Shown in pieces: positions 1 to 16,544 of a DNA stretch of 64,000 nt. Position 1 is the stretch's first letter; the number at the start of each line of letters is the position of its first letter. The position numbers were made by a program, and so were the translations under genes. The DNA lies in contig JAQGJP010000081.1 of the NCBI GenBank assembly GCA_028290545.1, positions 1 to 64,000 of the forward strand. Direction: 5' to 3'. The stretch is from Rhizobium sp. Its GTDB lineage: Bacteria > Pseudomonadota > Alphaproteobacteria > Rhizobiales > Rhizobiaceae. The notes under the pieces were generated by a model. That model was not told where the DNA came from and searched no databases. It worked only from the letters and a program-made list of their open reading frames with translations.

Positions 1-1
1 T

Positions 2-2368
2 GCCGATCTCAAGGCCGGTGACGTGCGCCTGACCATGGGCGGCGAGCCGACCTTCGTTTCGCTCGACGATTTCGACGGCGAGGAATGGAACACCGGCGCG
101 CTCGGCGTCGCCAAGCGCGAACGCGCCAACGAGCTGGTCCGCCGCCTGCGCCGACGCTTCGCCCCCGGCGCCTGCCTGCACATGGGCCAGGGCAAATGGT
201 ATCCCGGCGAAAGCCTGCCGCGATGGACGTTCTCGCTCTATTGGCGGAAGGACGGCCGCTCGGTCTGGAACGACGAAGATCTGATCGCCGTCGAGAACCA
301 GACCTATTCGGTTGAGACGACCGATGCCGAGAAACTGCTGGCGGCGCTTGCGACCGAGCTCGATGTCGACCCCACGCTCGTCGTGCCGGCCTACGAGGAC
401 CCGGCCGAATGGATCGTCAAGGAAGCCAATCTTCCGGAAAATGTCGACCCGGCCAATTCAAAGCTCGAAGATCCCGAAGAGCGGGCCCGCATTGCCAAGG
501 TGTTTTCCAACGGCCTGACCCAACCTTCGGGATATGTCCTGCCGGTCCAGGCATGGAATGCCCGCGCCAGCGGCCGGCGCTGGATCAGCGAAAAATGGCA
601 GACGCGGCGCGGACGGCTTTATCTCGTGCCCGGCGATTCCCCGGTCGGCTATCGCCTGCCGCTGAACTCCCTGCCCCATCTGTCTGCGTCGCAATACCCC
701 TATATGCATCCGGTCGATCCCAGTGTGCCGCGCGGCGAACTGCCGGATTTCGACAAGGACAGCGGACGCGCTCTGCCCTCGCATTCCACCCAGGCAACGC
801 CGGCTGCGCAAACGCAGATGGGGCAGTCCTTCGAGGAGATTGGCGGCCGGGTCCGAACTGCCGTCAGTGTCGAGGTGCGCGACGGGCGACTCTGCGTCTT
901 CATGCCACCGACCGAATCCATCGAGGACTATCTCGACCTCCTGGCCTCGGCCGAGCGTGCCGCCAAGGCCGTGAACCTGCCTGTACACATCGAAGGCTAC
1001 ACCCCGCCGCATGACGAGCGGCTGAACGTCATCCGCGTGGCGCCCGATCCGGGCGTCATCGAAGTCAACGTCCATCCGGCCGCGAGCTGGAAGGAATGCG
1101 TCGATATCACCACCAAGGTTTACGAGGAGGCGCGGCAATCGCGTCTCGGCGCCGAGAAATTCATGATCGACGGCCGCCATACAGGCACCGGCGGCGGCAA
1201 CCATGTCGTGGTCGGCGGCGCCAACCCCAACGACAGTCCGTTCCTGCGCCGGCCCGACCTCCTGAAGAGCCTCGTGCTTTTCTGGCAGCGCCATCCGTCG
1301 CTGTCCTATCTGTTCTCGGGCCTGTTCATCGGGCCGACCAGCCAGGCGCCGCGCATCGACGAGGCGCGGCATGACGGGCTCTACGAACTCGAGATTGCCA
1401 TGTCGCAGGTCCCGGCGCCGGATCAGGGCGTGCCCCCGCTGCCATGGCTGGTCGATCGCTTGTTCCGCAATCTTCTGGTCGATTCGACCGGCAACACGCA
1501 TAGATCCGAAATCTGCATCGACAAGCTGTTTTCACCCGATGGCCCGACCGGCCGTCTCGGCCTGGTCGAGTTCCGCGGCTTTGAGATGCCGCCGCAACCG
1601 CGCATGAGCCTTGCGCAGCAATTGCTGGTCCGGGCGTTGATCGCCCGCTTCTGGAAATCGCCGCTGGATGGCAGGTTCACCCGCTGGGGCACGACCCTGC
1701 ATGATCGCTTCATGCTCGGTCATTTCGTCTGGACCGATTTCCTCGATGTGCTGGAGGATCTCAAGCAGCATGGCTTCGCCTTCCGTCCGGAATGGTTCGA
1801 GGCCCAGCTCGAATTCCGCTTCCCCTTCTATGGCGAGGTTGATTTCGAAGGTACCAAGCTCGAACTCCGGCAGGCGCTCGAGCCCTGGCACGTGACGGGG
1901 GAATCCGGCGCGATCGGCGGCACCGTGCGCTTCGTGGATTCCTCGGTCGAGCGTTTGCAGGTCAAACTCGAGACCGCCAATCCGGAACGCTTCACCGTCG
2001 CCTGCAATGGCCGGCCGGTGCCGCTGAAGAATACGCGGGCAGGAGGCTCGGCGGTCGCCGGCGTCCGCTTCAAGGCCTGGCAGCCGGCAGCCGGCTTTCA
2101 CCCCGCCCTGCCGGTCAATACGCCGCTGACGTTCGATATTTACGATAAGTGGACCGCAAAGGCTGTTGGCGGATGCATCTATCATGTTGCCCATCCCGGT
2201 GGACGCAATTATGAAACCTTCCCAGTCAATGGTAATGAAGCGCAGGCGCGGCGGCTCGCCCGATTCGAGCCGTGGGGGCATACGGCCGGTCGCTATCAGC
2301 TCCGGCCTGAAACACCCAATCCGGAATTTCCACTGACGCTCGACCTCAGGAGGCCGCCGGGAGTATAA
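2..2368 (+). CDS. DUF2126 (COG4196-type) transglutaminase-associated protein, 5' end outside window
   Basis: The reading frame is already open at the first bases, so the N-terminal part lies outside the window; about 789 residues are visible of a family usually near 1,100. The visible part is the DUF2126 region that normally follows a transglutaminase fold: it opens with a Gly-Gly-Glu-Pro-Thr-Phe motif and holds a Gly-rich [10 protein letters not shown] stretch near residue 400. The stop codon abuts the next start (TAAATG), so the genes are co-transcribed and probably co-translated. Genes of this family occur with circularly permuted ATP-grasp, alpha-E and transglutaminase genes in predicted peptide-synthesis or peptide-modification operons, as here. 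The biochemical role is not established. No signal peptide can be judged because the start is missing. Confidence 0.85.
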   Translation, partial: ADLKAGDVRLTMGGEPTFVSLDDFDGEEWNTGALGVAKRERANELVRRLRRRFAPGACLHMGQGKWYPGESLPRWTFSLYWRKDGRSVWNDEDLIAVENQTYSVETTDAEKLLAALATELDVDPTLVVPAYEDPAEWIVKEANLPENVDPANSKLEDPEERARIAKVFSNGLTQPSGYVLPVQAWNARASGRRWISEKWQTRRGRLYLVPGDSPVGYRLPLNSLPHLSASQYPYMHPVDPSVPRGELPDFDKDSGRALPSHSTQATPAAQTQMGQSFEEIGGRVRTAVSVEVRDGRLCVFMPPTESIEDYLDLLASAERAAKAVNLPVHIEGYTPPHDERLNVIRVAPDPGVIEVNVHPAASWKECVDITTKVYEEARQSRLGAEKFMIDGRHTGTGGGNHVVVGGANPNDSPFLRRPDLLKSLVLFWQRHPSLSYLFSGLFIGPTSQAPRIDEARHDGLYELEIAMSQVPAPDQGVPPLPWLVDRLFRNLLVDSTGNTHRSEICIDKLFSPDGPTGRLGLVEFRGFEMPPQPRMSLAQQLLVRALIARFWKSPLDGRFTRWGTTLHDRFMLGHFVWTDFLDVLEDLKQHGFAFRPEWFEAQLEFRFPFYGEVDFEGTKLELRQALEPWHVTGESGAIGGTVRFVDSSVERLQVKLETANPERFTVACNGRPVPLKNTRAGGSAVAGVRFKAWQPAAGFHPALPVNTPLTFDIYDKWTAKAVGGCIYHVAHPGGRNYETFPVNGNEAQARRLARFEPWGHTAGRYQLRPETPNPEFPLTLDLRRPPGV

Positions 2369-4774
2369 ATGACCGTTACGGGGGCTAAGGGCAAACGGCA
2401 ATCGGCCGCAGAGGCGATCGAGCGGTTCGACTATCGACCGCTGGCGGGTACTGCCGACGAAATGCTGGGACCGGACGGCAAGGTTCGCCCGGTCTGGCGG
2501 CATTTTGTCGAGTCGTTGTCGCGGATGGACGAGGCCGAGCTCGAAGACCGCATTGCCAAGGCGGATCGCTATCTGCGCGATGCCGGTGTTTTCTATCGCG
2601 CTTATGGCGGCGCGCCGAATGCCGAGCGCTCCTGGCCGCTCAGCCATGTGCCTGTGCTGATCGACGGCAAGGAATGGGAGAACCTCTCTGCCGGCCTCGT
2701 ACAGCGCGCCGATCTTCTGGAGAGGATCGCAGCCGACATCTACTCCGACAATCTTCTCGTGCAGCATGGTTTCCTACCGCCGGCGCTGATTGCCGGCAAT
2801 CCGGAATATCTGCGGCCAGTGGCGGGTCTCAGCCCGGTCGGCGGCCATTACCTGCATTTCATTGCCTTCGAGATCGGCCGTGGGCCGGATGGCAACTGGT
2901 GGGTTCTCGCCGATCGCACCCAGGCACCGTCGGGCGCGGGGTTTGCGCTCGAAAACCGGGTGGCGACCACCCGCGCCTTCTCCGACATCTATGCCGAAAC
3001 CCATGTCCATCGGCTGGCCTCCTTCTTCGGCGCCTTCCGCGATGCGCTGCAAAGCCACAAGAAGAACGGGGACGACCGGATCGCGGTCCTGACGCCGGGT
3101 CCTGCCAACGAGACCTATTTCGAGCATTCCTACATCGCCCGGTACCTCGGCTTCATGCTGCTGGAAGGCGAAGACCTGACCGTCGTCAACGATCAGGTCA
3201 TGGTCCGCACGGTTGCGGGTCTCAAACCGGTCAGCGTTCTCTGGAGACGGCTGGACGCCGCCTATGCCGACCCGCTGGAGCTCAATCAAAGTTCGCAAAT
3301 CGGCACGCCCGGCCTCGTCCAGGCGCTGCGGGCGGAAAGCGTCACCATCGTCAATGCGCTCGGCTCGGGTCTTCTGGAAACCCGCGCTTTCCTCGCTTTC
3401 ATGCCGGCGATCTGTCGCCACCTCCTGAACGAGGATCTGATACTGCCATCGATCGCCACCTGGTGGTGCGGACAGAAGGCCGAGCGCGAACACGTCGCCC
3501 GCAATCTCGACAAGATGGTCATTGGCCCGGCATATTCGCCCGCGCCGTTCTTCGACGACGCCGGCGCCTCCGTTCCCGGTTCGGCGCTCAGGGAAAACAA
3601 GGCGGACTTTCTCAAGCGACTGGAACAGGAAGGCAGCCGCCTGGTGGGTCAGGAGATCGTCAAGCTCTCGACCACCCCCGCTTTCGTCGATGGCAAGCTG
3701 ACGCCGAGGCCGATGAGCCTGCGCGTCTTCGCCGCACGCACCCGTGACGGCTGGCAGATCATGCCCGGCGGCTTTGCGCGTATCGGCGCCAGCGAGGATG
3801 TCTCGGCGATCGCCATGCAGAAGGGCGGCTCGGTCGCCGACGTCTGGATCGTTTCCGACACCCCGGTCAAATGGTCGACGCTGCTGCCATCGGAAGAAAA
3901 TTTCACCCGCAACATGCCCGGCAGCCTGCCGAGCCGGGCGGCCGACAACCTCTTCTGGCTTGGCCGCTATATCGAACGGGCCGAGGGCGCGCTTCGCATT
4001 CTTAGGGCCTGGCATGGCCGCTATGCCGAATATGCCGACCGGACACAACCGCTGCTCGCCAATGTCTCGGACTATCTGGCAGCCCTGGATATCGACACCG
4101 AGGAGACGGTGCCCGAAAGCCTGGTGATGAACATTTCGAGCGCCCTTTACTCCGCGTCGAACATTCGCGACCGGTTCTCCGCCGATGGCTGGCTGGCGCT
4201 CAACGATCTCGCCAAGACCGCGCGCGAGTTTCAGGAGCGCATTCAGCCGGGCGACGATGCGACCGGCGCCATGACCATATTGCTGCGCAAACTCGCGGGC
4301 TTTGCCGGTCTGGTGCATGAAAACATGTACCGCTTCACCGGTTGGCGGTTCCTGTCGATCGGCCGCTACCTCGAACGCGCCTTGCATATGTCGCGGCTGC
4401 TCGGCCATCTCTCCGGCCCGGATGCCCCGGACGGCGCGCTCGACATGTTGATCGAGATCGGCGACAGCGTCATGACCCACCGCCGCCGCTACAATGTCGC
4501 GACCGCACGCCTCACCGTGACCGACCTCCTGGCGCTCGATCCGCTCAATCCGCGTTCGATCCTCTACCAGCTCAATGAGATCAAGTCTGAAGTAGAACAA
4601 TTGCCCAACGCCATCATCAGCGGGCAGATGTCGCCTTTCTATCGCGACGCCCTCAGGCTTTACTCGACTCTTGCCCTGATGACACCGGAGAGCATGAACG
4701 ACGAGGTCTATAATAAGCTCGAAGCGGAGATGGAACGATTCTCCGATCTTCTTGCCCGCACCTATATCGGATAG
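2369..4774 (+). CDS. Circularly permuted ATP-grasp type 2 / alpha-E fusion protein
   Basis: This 801-residue protein fuses two families that are separate genes in many bacteria. Residues from about 60 to 480 match the circularly permuted type 2 ATP-grasp fold (COG2308), and from about 514 the alpha-helical alpha-E domain (DUF403/COG2307) begins at the Pro-Ser-Arg-Ala-Ala-Asp-Asn-Leu-Phe-Trp-Leu-Gly-Arg-Tyr motif. ATP-grasp enzymes of this type are predicted amidoligases that form peptide-like bonds; alpha-E is thought to assist or present substrate. The gene starts directly at the stop of the upstream DUF2126 gene and ends 3 bases before the transglutaminase gene. Family assignment is firm; the substrate is unknown. 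Confidence 0.88.
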   Translation: MTVTGAKGKRQSAAEAIERFDYRPLAGTADEMLGPDGKVRPVWRHFVESLSRMDEAELEDRIAKADRYLRDAGVFYRAYGGAPNAERSWPLSHVPVLIDGKEWENLSAGLVQRADLLERIAADIYSDNLLVQHGFLPPALIAGNPEYLRPVAGLSPVGGHYLHFIAFEIGRGPDGNWWVLADRTQAPSGAGFALENRVATTRAFSDIYAETHVHRLASFFGAFRDALQSHKKNGDDRIAVLTPGPANETYFEHSYIARYLGFMLLEGEDLTVVNDQVMVRTVAGLKPVSVLWRRLDAAYADPLELNQSSQIGTPGLVQALRAESVTIVNALGSGLLETRAFLAFMPAICRHLLNEDLILPSIATWWCGQKAEREHVARNLDKMVIGPAYSPAPFFDDAGASVPGSALRENKADFLKRLEQEGSRLVGQEIVKLSTTPAFVDGKLTPRPMSLRVFAARTRDGWQIMPGGFARIGASEDVSAIAMQKGGSVADVWIVSDTPVKWSTLLPSEENFTRNMPGSLPSRAADNLFWLGRYIERAEGALRILRAWHGRYAEYADRTQPLLANVSDYLAALDIDTEETVPESLVMNISSALYSASNIRDRFSADGWLALNDLAKTAREFQERIQPGDDATGAMTILLRKLAGFAGLVHENMYRFTGWRFLSIGRYLERALHMSRLLGHLSGPDAPDGALDMLIEIGDSVMTHRRRYNVATARLTVTDLLALDPLNPRSILYQLNEIKSEVEQLPNAIISGQMSPFYRDALRLYSTLALMTPESMNDEVYNKLEAEMERFSDLLARTYIG

Positions 4775-4777
4775 GCC

Positions 4778-5659
4778 ATGCTCTACGACGTATCGATGAA
4801 AATCGACTATTCCTATGAGGTCGGAGCTTCCGGCGCGCGGCAGGTCATCCGCGTTCTGCCTTTGACCCTGGGCAAGGGACAAAGGCTGATCGCCGGCACC
4901 GTCACCTTTACGCCATCCCCGGACGAGCGGACGGATTTCAGCGACTTCTTCCACAATCCAACGACGACGGTCAATTTCCGCAATCCACTCGACAAGTTCG
5001 AGATCCGCATGCAGGCCCGCGTGCTTGTTGACAAGCCGGCCCTGGAGGCCGATCTCTCCCCGAAAGTTGCTCGTATCGGCGACGAGGTGTTCGATTGCTG
5101 GACACTCGATGCCGAAGCGCCGCATCACTTCCTGGGTGATAGTCCGCGGCTCGGGCAGTCCAGCGAAATTTCCGCATGGATCCGGGCGATGATCAAACCG
5201 CAGATGTCGGTCCGAGAAGCCGCGACACTCGTCTGCACCAGGATCCATGAGCAATTCACCTATGTGCCCGGCGCCACAAAGGTCGATACGCCGGCCAATA
5301 CCGCCTTCAAGCTGAAGAAGGGGGTCTGCCAGGATTTCGCCCACATCATGATCCTGGCGCTTCGCTCGGTGGGCATTCCCGCCGGCTATGTCAGCGGTTT
5401 TCTTCGCACCATTCCCCCGCCCGGGAAGGAACGGCTCGAAGGCGCCGACGCGATGCATGCGTGGGTGCGCGTCTGGTGCGGACCGGCGTCGGGATGGATG
5501 GAATGGGACCCGACCAATAACATCATGGCGGGCAGCGATCACATTCGCGTTGGCTACGGTCGCGATTATTCCGATGTCGCCCCGGTCATCGGAATTCTCA
5601 AGAGTTACGGCAGCCACAAGACCGATCAGGCCGTGGACGTCGTGCCTGTAAAGGCCTGA
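4778..5659 (+). CDS. Transglutaminase-like cysteine protease family protein
   Basis: The protein has 293 residues with an N-terminal beta region (bacterial transglutaminase N domain, about 1-90) and a transglutaminase core. The catalytic triad is visible: Cys184 in GVCQDFAH, His227 in DAMHAWVRV and Asp244 in MEWDPTN. No signal peptide is seen, so it is probably cytoplasmic. It is the last gene of the cluster with the ATP-grasp/alpha-E and DUF2126 genes. In such clusters the transglutaminase fold is predicted to act as a peptidase or amide-exchange enzyme on the product of the ATP-grasp ligase. The 249 bases that follow are AT-rich and hold no gene I can support. Confidence 0.88.
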   Translation: MLYDVSMKIDYSYEVGASGARQVIRVLPLTLGKGQRLIAGTVTFTPSPDERTDFSDFFHNPTTTVNFRNPLDKFEIRMQARVLVDKPALEADLSPKVARIGDEVFDCWTLDAEAPHHFLGDSPRLGQSSEISAWIRAMIKPQMSVREAATLVCTRIHEQFTYVPGATKVDTPANTAFKLKKGVCQDFAHIMILALRSVGIPAGYVSGFLRTIPPPGKERLEGADAMHAWVRVWCGPASGWMEWDPTNNIMAGSDHIRVGYGRDYSDVAPVIGILKSYGSHKTDQAVDVVPVKA

Positions 5660-5908
5660 CTGCAATTTTTAGCCGAAATGGCGAAACTTTTTCAACATAC
5701 TCGCGTTATAGCAATGACTGGATGCCCTGCTTCCCGGCGCTTTTTCGCGTGGTCGTGCGAAACTCTGAAAAAAGAGTAACTTTGCACAAGAAATTTTAGG
5801 GCTAAACTTTCATCAAATCCAAATATTTTCAGAAACTTAATACGAATGAATCGCTGTTAACCTCTCGCCAATCAATTAGGCCAACCCCATATTCGTTGAG
5901 TAGCGTCC

Positions 5909-7075
5909 ATGAGATCACTCGCCTCTTCGTTCCTACGTCGTCTTCTACGCAGCAGGAGTGGTAATCTGACAGTCATGGCAGCACTGATCCTGCCCGTAGG
6001 ATTGGGCGCGGCGGGGCTCGCGCTCGACATGTCGAAAATGATCGCGACCAAGGCGGCGCTGCAAAACGCTTCCGACGCCGCCGCGCTCGCCGCCGCATCG
6101 GCCTTGGCCAACAAGGGCATCACCAACGATGAGGCCAAGGCGCTGGCCGCGGACTTCATCTCCGGCCAGATGGCCAACAAGATGGACAATCCGGAAGTGG
6201 AGAAAACCCATCCCTTCAACTTCTCAAGCTGCACGCATGTGAACGTGAAGGACCAGACGACGGTCGGGACCGCCAAGAAGTTCAATGTTACCGTCCAGAC
6301 ATGCTACGACGTGAAATATTCAGCGCTCTCGGCTTTCCTCGGCCAGTCCGGTGGCCGCCTGACGGTCACAAGTTCGACGGAATCGACCACCGAAAGCAAG
6401 AACGCGCTGTCGATGTATCTGGTGCTCGACCGGTCCGGCTCGATGGCGGAATATACCGATACGGTGTCCGGCAGCTATTCGTGCCGCTACGGCCGCAAAA
6501 CCTACACCTGCTATACCTATTACGACAAGATTACCGCGCTTCGCATAGCGGCGACCAATCTGATGAACCAGCTTTCGTCGTCCGATCCGGACACTGCGCT
6601 GGTCCGAAGTGCCGCTGTCTCGTATAATTCCGCCATGCAGACGCCGGTCGCCATGAAATGGGGCGAAAGCCACGTGAAGACCTATATCAGCACGCTGACG
6701 GCCGACGGCGGCACGGACTCCGGCATGGCCTTCAAGACCGCCTACCAGGCTCTGGTCGCATCGTCGGAAAACACCGCGCATATGAACAAGAACGGCCAGG
6801 TGCCTTCGAAATACATTGTCTTCATGACCGATGGCGACAACAACTATACATCGGCGGATACCGAAACCAAGAAATGGTGCGACCTTGCCCGTACCAACGG
6901 CATCGAAGTCTATTCGGTGGCTTTCATGGCACCTGACCGGGGCCGGGCCTTGCTGAGCTATTGCGCGACGACCAGTGCGCACTATTTCGCGGCCGAGAAC
7001 GCCGACGACCTGAATGCCGCCTTCGAATATATCGGTGAGCGTGCGACCGACACCGCAACGCGCCTTACACAATAG
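5909..7075 (+). CDS. TadE/TadG-like pilus assembly protein with von Willebrand A domain
   Basis: Of 388 residues, the first 60 or so form the Tad/TadE-TadG N-terminal signature: a basic segment (residues 5-15), a single hydrophobic helix, then the Ala-rich SDAAALAAASALA stretch. The C-terminal half is a von Willebrand A domain with a metal-ion-dependent adhesion motif Asp174-x-Ser176-x-Ser178, later Thr in GGTDSG, and Asp in MTDGDNN. A Cys/Tyr-rich insertion follows the motif at about 190-206. TadG proteins are membrane-anchored and take part in Flp pilus assembly or surface adhesion. No other tad genes flank it; the nearest pilus gene is a lone Flp pilin 55 kb away. A terminator follows at once, so it is probably monocistronic. 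Confidence 0.82.
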   Translation: MRSLASSFLRRLLRSRSGNLTVMAALILPVGLGAAGLALDMSKMIATKAALQNASDAAALAAASALANKGITNDEAKALAADFISGQMANKMDNPEVEKTHPFNFSSCTHVNVKDQTTVGTAKKFNVTVQTCYDVKYSALSAFLGQSGGRLTVTSSTESTTESKNALSMYLVLDRSGSMAEYTDTVSGSYSCRYGRKTYTCYTYYDKITALRIAATNLMNQLSSSDPDTALVRSAAVSYNSAMQTPVAMKWGESHVKTYISTLTADGGTDSGMAFKTAYQALVASSENTAHMNKNGQVPSKYIVFMTDGDNNYTSADTETKKWCDLARTNGIEVYSVAFMAPDRGRALLSYCATTSAHYFAAENADDLNAAFEYIGERATDTATRLTQ

Positions 7076-7112
7076 CTTTATTCCCAACCTCCCTGCCGTG
7101 GAAGCATTACAA

Positions 7113-7144
7113 GCCGCCGGTTTCATAGCCGGCGGTATTTTTTT
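7113..7144 (+). terminator. Rho-independent terminator after the TadG-like gene
   Basis: A perfect 7-bp stem (CCGCCGG at 7114-7120 with CCGGCGG at 7129-7135) closes an 8-base loop and is followed by ATTTTTTTT at 7137-7144. It sits 38 bases past the TadG-like stop codon. Confidence 0.85.
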
Positions 7145-7150
7145 GGCCTA

Positions 7151-7180
7151 TTGATTTTAAATCGATTAAATGTCTAATAT
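7151..7180 (+). promoter_or_regulatory. Possible promoter of the glycogen operon
   Basis: TTGATT (7151-7156) and TAATAT (7175-7180) are 18 bases apart in the AT-rich stretch between the terminator and glgP. The fit to the housekeeping consensus is only moderate and the leader to glgP would be about 200 bases. The rest of the 7076-7387 gap holds no gene I can support. Confidence 0.35.
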
Positions 7181-7387
7181 ATTTGTATCGCTGGCAGGGA
7201 GACAAATAGCGAATGCAAATTATGCTGAACATCAGCCTACCTGTTGTTTCCTGTCATCCGCAATTTTCCTTCCCGAACGGAATAAACCCGTTGCATGTGG
7301 TTTTGAACGGTGCAAATCTCGCTGAATGGTGTGGCGCTGTGTCCTTCGTGTGCCCCGCAAACTGAACCCGAAGTGATTGAGCCGCTT

Positions 7388-9849
7388 ATGCAAAATTCCC
7401 CCGAGACGACCGAGATCCCGAGCCCCCCGCAGCGACAGACCGATCCCGCCACGCTTGCTGCCGACATTGTCGAACGGTTGATCTACCGCATCGGCAAGGA
7501 CGCCAAGGTAGCAAAACCACATGACTGGCTGACGGCATCGGTGCTGGTTATCCGCGACCGCATTATCGATCGGTGGATGGAATCGACGCGCCGGACTTAC
7601 GAGAGCGGTGGCAAGAGGGTTTATTATCTGTCACTGGAGTTCCTGATCGGGCGGTTGACGCGCGATGCGGTCTCCAATCTCGGCCTGATGGATGAGTTGC
7701 GGGAAGCATTGAAATCCCTGGGAGTGGATTTCGACGTCATAGCCGCCCTCGAACCGGATGCCGCACTTGGCAATGGCGGCCTCGGCCGCCTCGCCGCCTG
7801 CTTCATGGAATCCATGGCGACGACGGATATCCCCGCATATGGCTATGGGATCCGCTATGTCCACGGCCTTTTCCGCCAGCAGATCGCTGAGGGCTGGCAG
7901 GTCGAACTGCCGGAAACGTGGCTCGCCCATGGCAATCCATGGGAATTCGAGCGTCGTGAAAGCGCCTATGAAGTCGGCTTCGGCGGCTCGGTTGAATCCG
8001 TCCTCGCCCCTGACGGCGATGCCCGCTACGTCTGGAAGCCATCCGAGCGCGTGATCGCGATTGCTTATGATACGCCGATCGTCGGCTGGCGGGCCAACCG
8101 TGTCAATACGTTGCGGCTCTGGACGGCACAGCCGATCGATCCGATCCTGCTTGACGCCTTCAACGCCGGCGACCACATCGGCGCGCTCCGGGAAAGCAAC
8201 AAGGCCGAAAGTCTGGCCCGCGTTCTCTACCCGGCCGACGGGACGCCAGCCGGGCAGGAATTGCGCCTGCGCCAGGAGTTCTTCTTCTCCTCCGCCTCGC
8301 TGCAGGATATCCTGCGCCGCCATCGCCAGCAGTACAACACGCTTGAGAACCTTTCCGACAAGGTGGCGATCCAGCTGAACGATACCCATCCATCGGTCTC
8401 GATCGCCGAGCTCATGCGGCTTCTCTGCGACGTCCACGGCTACGAATTCAATGCCGCTTGGGACATCACCCGCAAGACGATCTCCTATACCAACCATACG
8501 CTGCTGCCGGAAGCGCTGGAAACCTGGCCCGTGCCGCTGTTCGAGCGGTTGCTGCCGCGCCACATGCAGATCATCTACGGAATCAATGCCAAGATCCTGC
8601 TGGAAGCGCGCAAGGAGAAGAATTTCAGCGATCCGCAGATCCGTGCGATCTCGATCATCGACGAAAGCGGCGACCGCCGCGTGCGGATGGGAAATCTGGC
8701 GTTTATCGGGTCGCATTCGATCAATGGCGTTTCGGCGCTGCATACCGACTTGATGAAGGTGACGGTGTTTGCAGACTTGCACCGGCTCTATCCGGACCGC
8801 ATCAACAACAAGACCAACGGCATCACACCGCGCCGTTGGCTCAACCAGTGCAATCCCGGGCTCGTCAACCTGCTCAAGGAAGCCATCGGCGACAGGTTTC
8901 TCGACGATACCGAAGCGTTGCAGAGCCTCAACGCCTTTGCAGACGACGCCGAATTCCAGAAGAAATTCGCAGCCGTCAAACGCGAGAACAAGTCAAAGCT
9001 CTCCCAGCTTATCCAGAGCCGCATGGGTCTCAAGCTCGATCCGTCGGCGATGTTCGATATTCAGGTCAAGCGTATTCATGAATACAAGCGCCAGTTGCTG
9101 AACATTATCGAAGCCGTGGCGCTCTACGACCAGATGCGCTCACGCCCCGAGCAGGACTGGGTGCCGCGCGTCAAGATATTCGCCGGCAAGGCGGCGCCGA
9201 GCTATCACAACGCCAAGCTGATCATCAAGCTTGCCAACGACGTCGCCCGTGTCGTCAATTCCGATCCGGCCGTGCGCGGTCTCCTGAAGATCGTCTTCGT
9301 CCCGAACTACAATGTCTCGCTCGCCGAAGTCCTGGTGCCCGCAGCCGACCTTTCCGAGCAGATCTCGACCGCCGGCATGGAAGCCTCCGGCACCGGCAAC
9401 ATGAAATTCGCGCTCAACGGCGCGCTGACCATCGGCACGCTCGATGGTGCCAATGTCGAGATGCGCGACTATGTCGGCGCCGACAACATCCAGATCTTCG
9501 GTATGACGGCCGAAGAGGTGACCAAGGTGCGCACGGAGGGCCACAATCCTCGCGCGATCATCGAAGCATCGCGGGAGCTTTCGCAAGCGCTGCATGCCAT
9601 TCGCACCGGGGTATTTTCACCCGATGATCCCAATCGCTTCGCGAGCCTCGTGGACGGTCTTTACCAGCATGACTGGTTTCTGGTCGCCGGAGATTTCGAC
9701 GCCTATGCCAACGCCCAGCGCGAGGTCGATCGCATCTGGGCGGACGAAAAAAGCTGGTTTTCGAAGACGATACGGAACACAGCACGCATGGGATGGTTTT
9801 CCTCGGATAGAACTATCCGGCAATATGCAAAGGAAATCTGGAGGGCGGG

Positions 9850-9853
<4 letters not shown>
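7388..9853 (+). CDS. glgP: Glycogen/maltodextrin phosphorylase
   Basis: This enzyme releases glucose-1-phosphate from the non-reducing ends of glycogen with pyridoxal phosphate. The GT35 signature EASGTGNMKFALNG, whose Lys near residue 670 binds the cofactor, is intact. I chose the ATG at 7388, giving 821 residues, close to the usual size of rhizobial GlgP; a GTG at 7310 would add 26 residues with an unlikely CPSC-containing leader. A weak purine-rich ribosome site precedes 7388. It is the first gene of glgP-glgB-glgC-glgA-pgm, and its stop overlaps the glgB start (ATGA). Its product feeds pgm in the same operon. Confidence 0.95.
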
Positions 9854-12156
<2,303 letters not shown>

Positions 12157-12185
12157 GTGAACGATAACGCGTAGGGAGGAACAAA

Positions 12186-13447
12186 ATGGCAGAAAAGAGA
12201 GTGCAACCGCTGGCTCGCGACGCTATGGCCTATGTGCTGGCGGGTGGCCGAGGAAGTCGCCTCAAGGAGCTTACGGATCGCCGCGCCAAGCCTGCGGTGT
12301 ATTTTGGCGGCAAGACACGCATCATCGATTTCGCGTTGTCCAACGCGCTGAACTCCGGCATCCGCCGAATCGGTGTGGCGACCCAGTACAAGGCGCATTC
12401 GCTGATCCGCCATCTGCAGCGCGGCTGGGACTTCTTCCGCCCCGAGCGCAACGAGAGTTTCGATATCCTGCCGGCCTCCCAGCGCGTTTCCGAAACGCAA
12501 TGGTATGAGGGCACCGCCGACGCGGTCTATCAGAACATCGACATCATCGAGCCGCACAATCCCGAATACATGGTGATCCTGGCGGGCGACCATATCTACA
12601 AGATGGACTATGAGCTGATGCTCCGCCAGCACGTCAACTCCGGCGCCGACGTCACGATCGGTTGCCTGGAAGTGCCGCGCATGGAGGCTGTCGGCTTCGG
12701 CGTGATGCATGTCGACAGCAAGGACGTGATCATCGATTTTGTCGAGAAGCCCGCCGATCCGCCCGGCATTCCCGGCAACGAGGAGATGGCGCTCGCCTCG
12801 ATGGGCATCTATGTCTTCCACACCAAGTTCCTCGTCGATCTCCTCAACCGGGATGCGGCCGACCCGAATTCCTCGCGCGATTTCGGCAAGGACTTGATCC
12901 CCTATGTCGTCAAGAACGGCAAGGCCGTCGCCCATCGCTTCAACGAATCCTGCGTCCGTGCCGAGATGGAAACCAAATCCTACTGGCGCGATGTCGGAAC
13001 GGTCGATGCCTATTGGCAGGCCAATATCGACCTGACCGATATCGTGCCCGAACTGGACCTCTATGACGGCCAGTGGCCGATCTGGACCTATTCAGAGATC
13101 ACGCCGCCGGCAAAGTTCGTCCATGACGAGGCTGGCCGCCGCGGCGCGGCCGTGTCGTCGCTGATCTCAGGCAATTGCATCGTCTCCGGCGCTTCGATCA
13201 ATCGCTCGCTGCTGTTCACCGGCTGCCGGGTCAATTCCTATTCCCAGCTCGACCATTCCGTCGTGCTGCCGGAGGTCATCGTCAACCGTCGTGCCCGGCT
13301 CAAGAATGTCGTGGTCGATCGCGGCGTCGTCATTCCCGAAGGCTTGGTCATCGGCGAGGATCCGGAACTGGACGCCAAGCGTTTCCGCCGCACCGAAACA
13401 GGCATTTGCCTAGTGACGCAGAACATGATCGACAAACTGGGCATGTG

Positions 13448-13448
<1 letters not shown>
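12186..13448 (+). CDS. glgC: Glucose-1-phosphate adenylyltransferase
   Basis: GlgC makes ADP-glucose from glucose-1-phosphate and ATP and is the regulated step of glycogen synthesis. The 420 residues start with the nucleotidyltransferase motif [20 protein letters not shown] and end with a left-handed beta-helix region. A strong ribosome-binding site AGGGAGGAA lies 12174-12182. The stop codon shares one base with the glgA start (TGATG). The family is normally activated by fructose-6-phosphate, with pyruvate also activating in rhizobia; that is family knowledge, not seen here. Confidence 0.96.
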
Positions 13449-16524
<3,076 letters not shown>

Positions 16525-16544
16525 TCCGCCCATAAGACAGGCTG

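Noticed and set aside
2774-5665. Very long open frame (963 codons) opposite the ATP-grasp and transglutaminase genes
   Set aside because: It is a high-GC antisense shadow: its protein has no recognisable domains and the plus-strand genes have intact catalytic motifs.
13175-13447. N-terminal extension of the glgA frame
   Set aside because: The frame is open through glgC in a different register; the conserved GlgA N terminus begins at 13448 and overlaps the glgC stop, as in other coupled genes of the operon.
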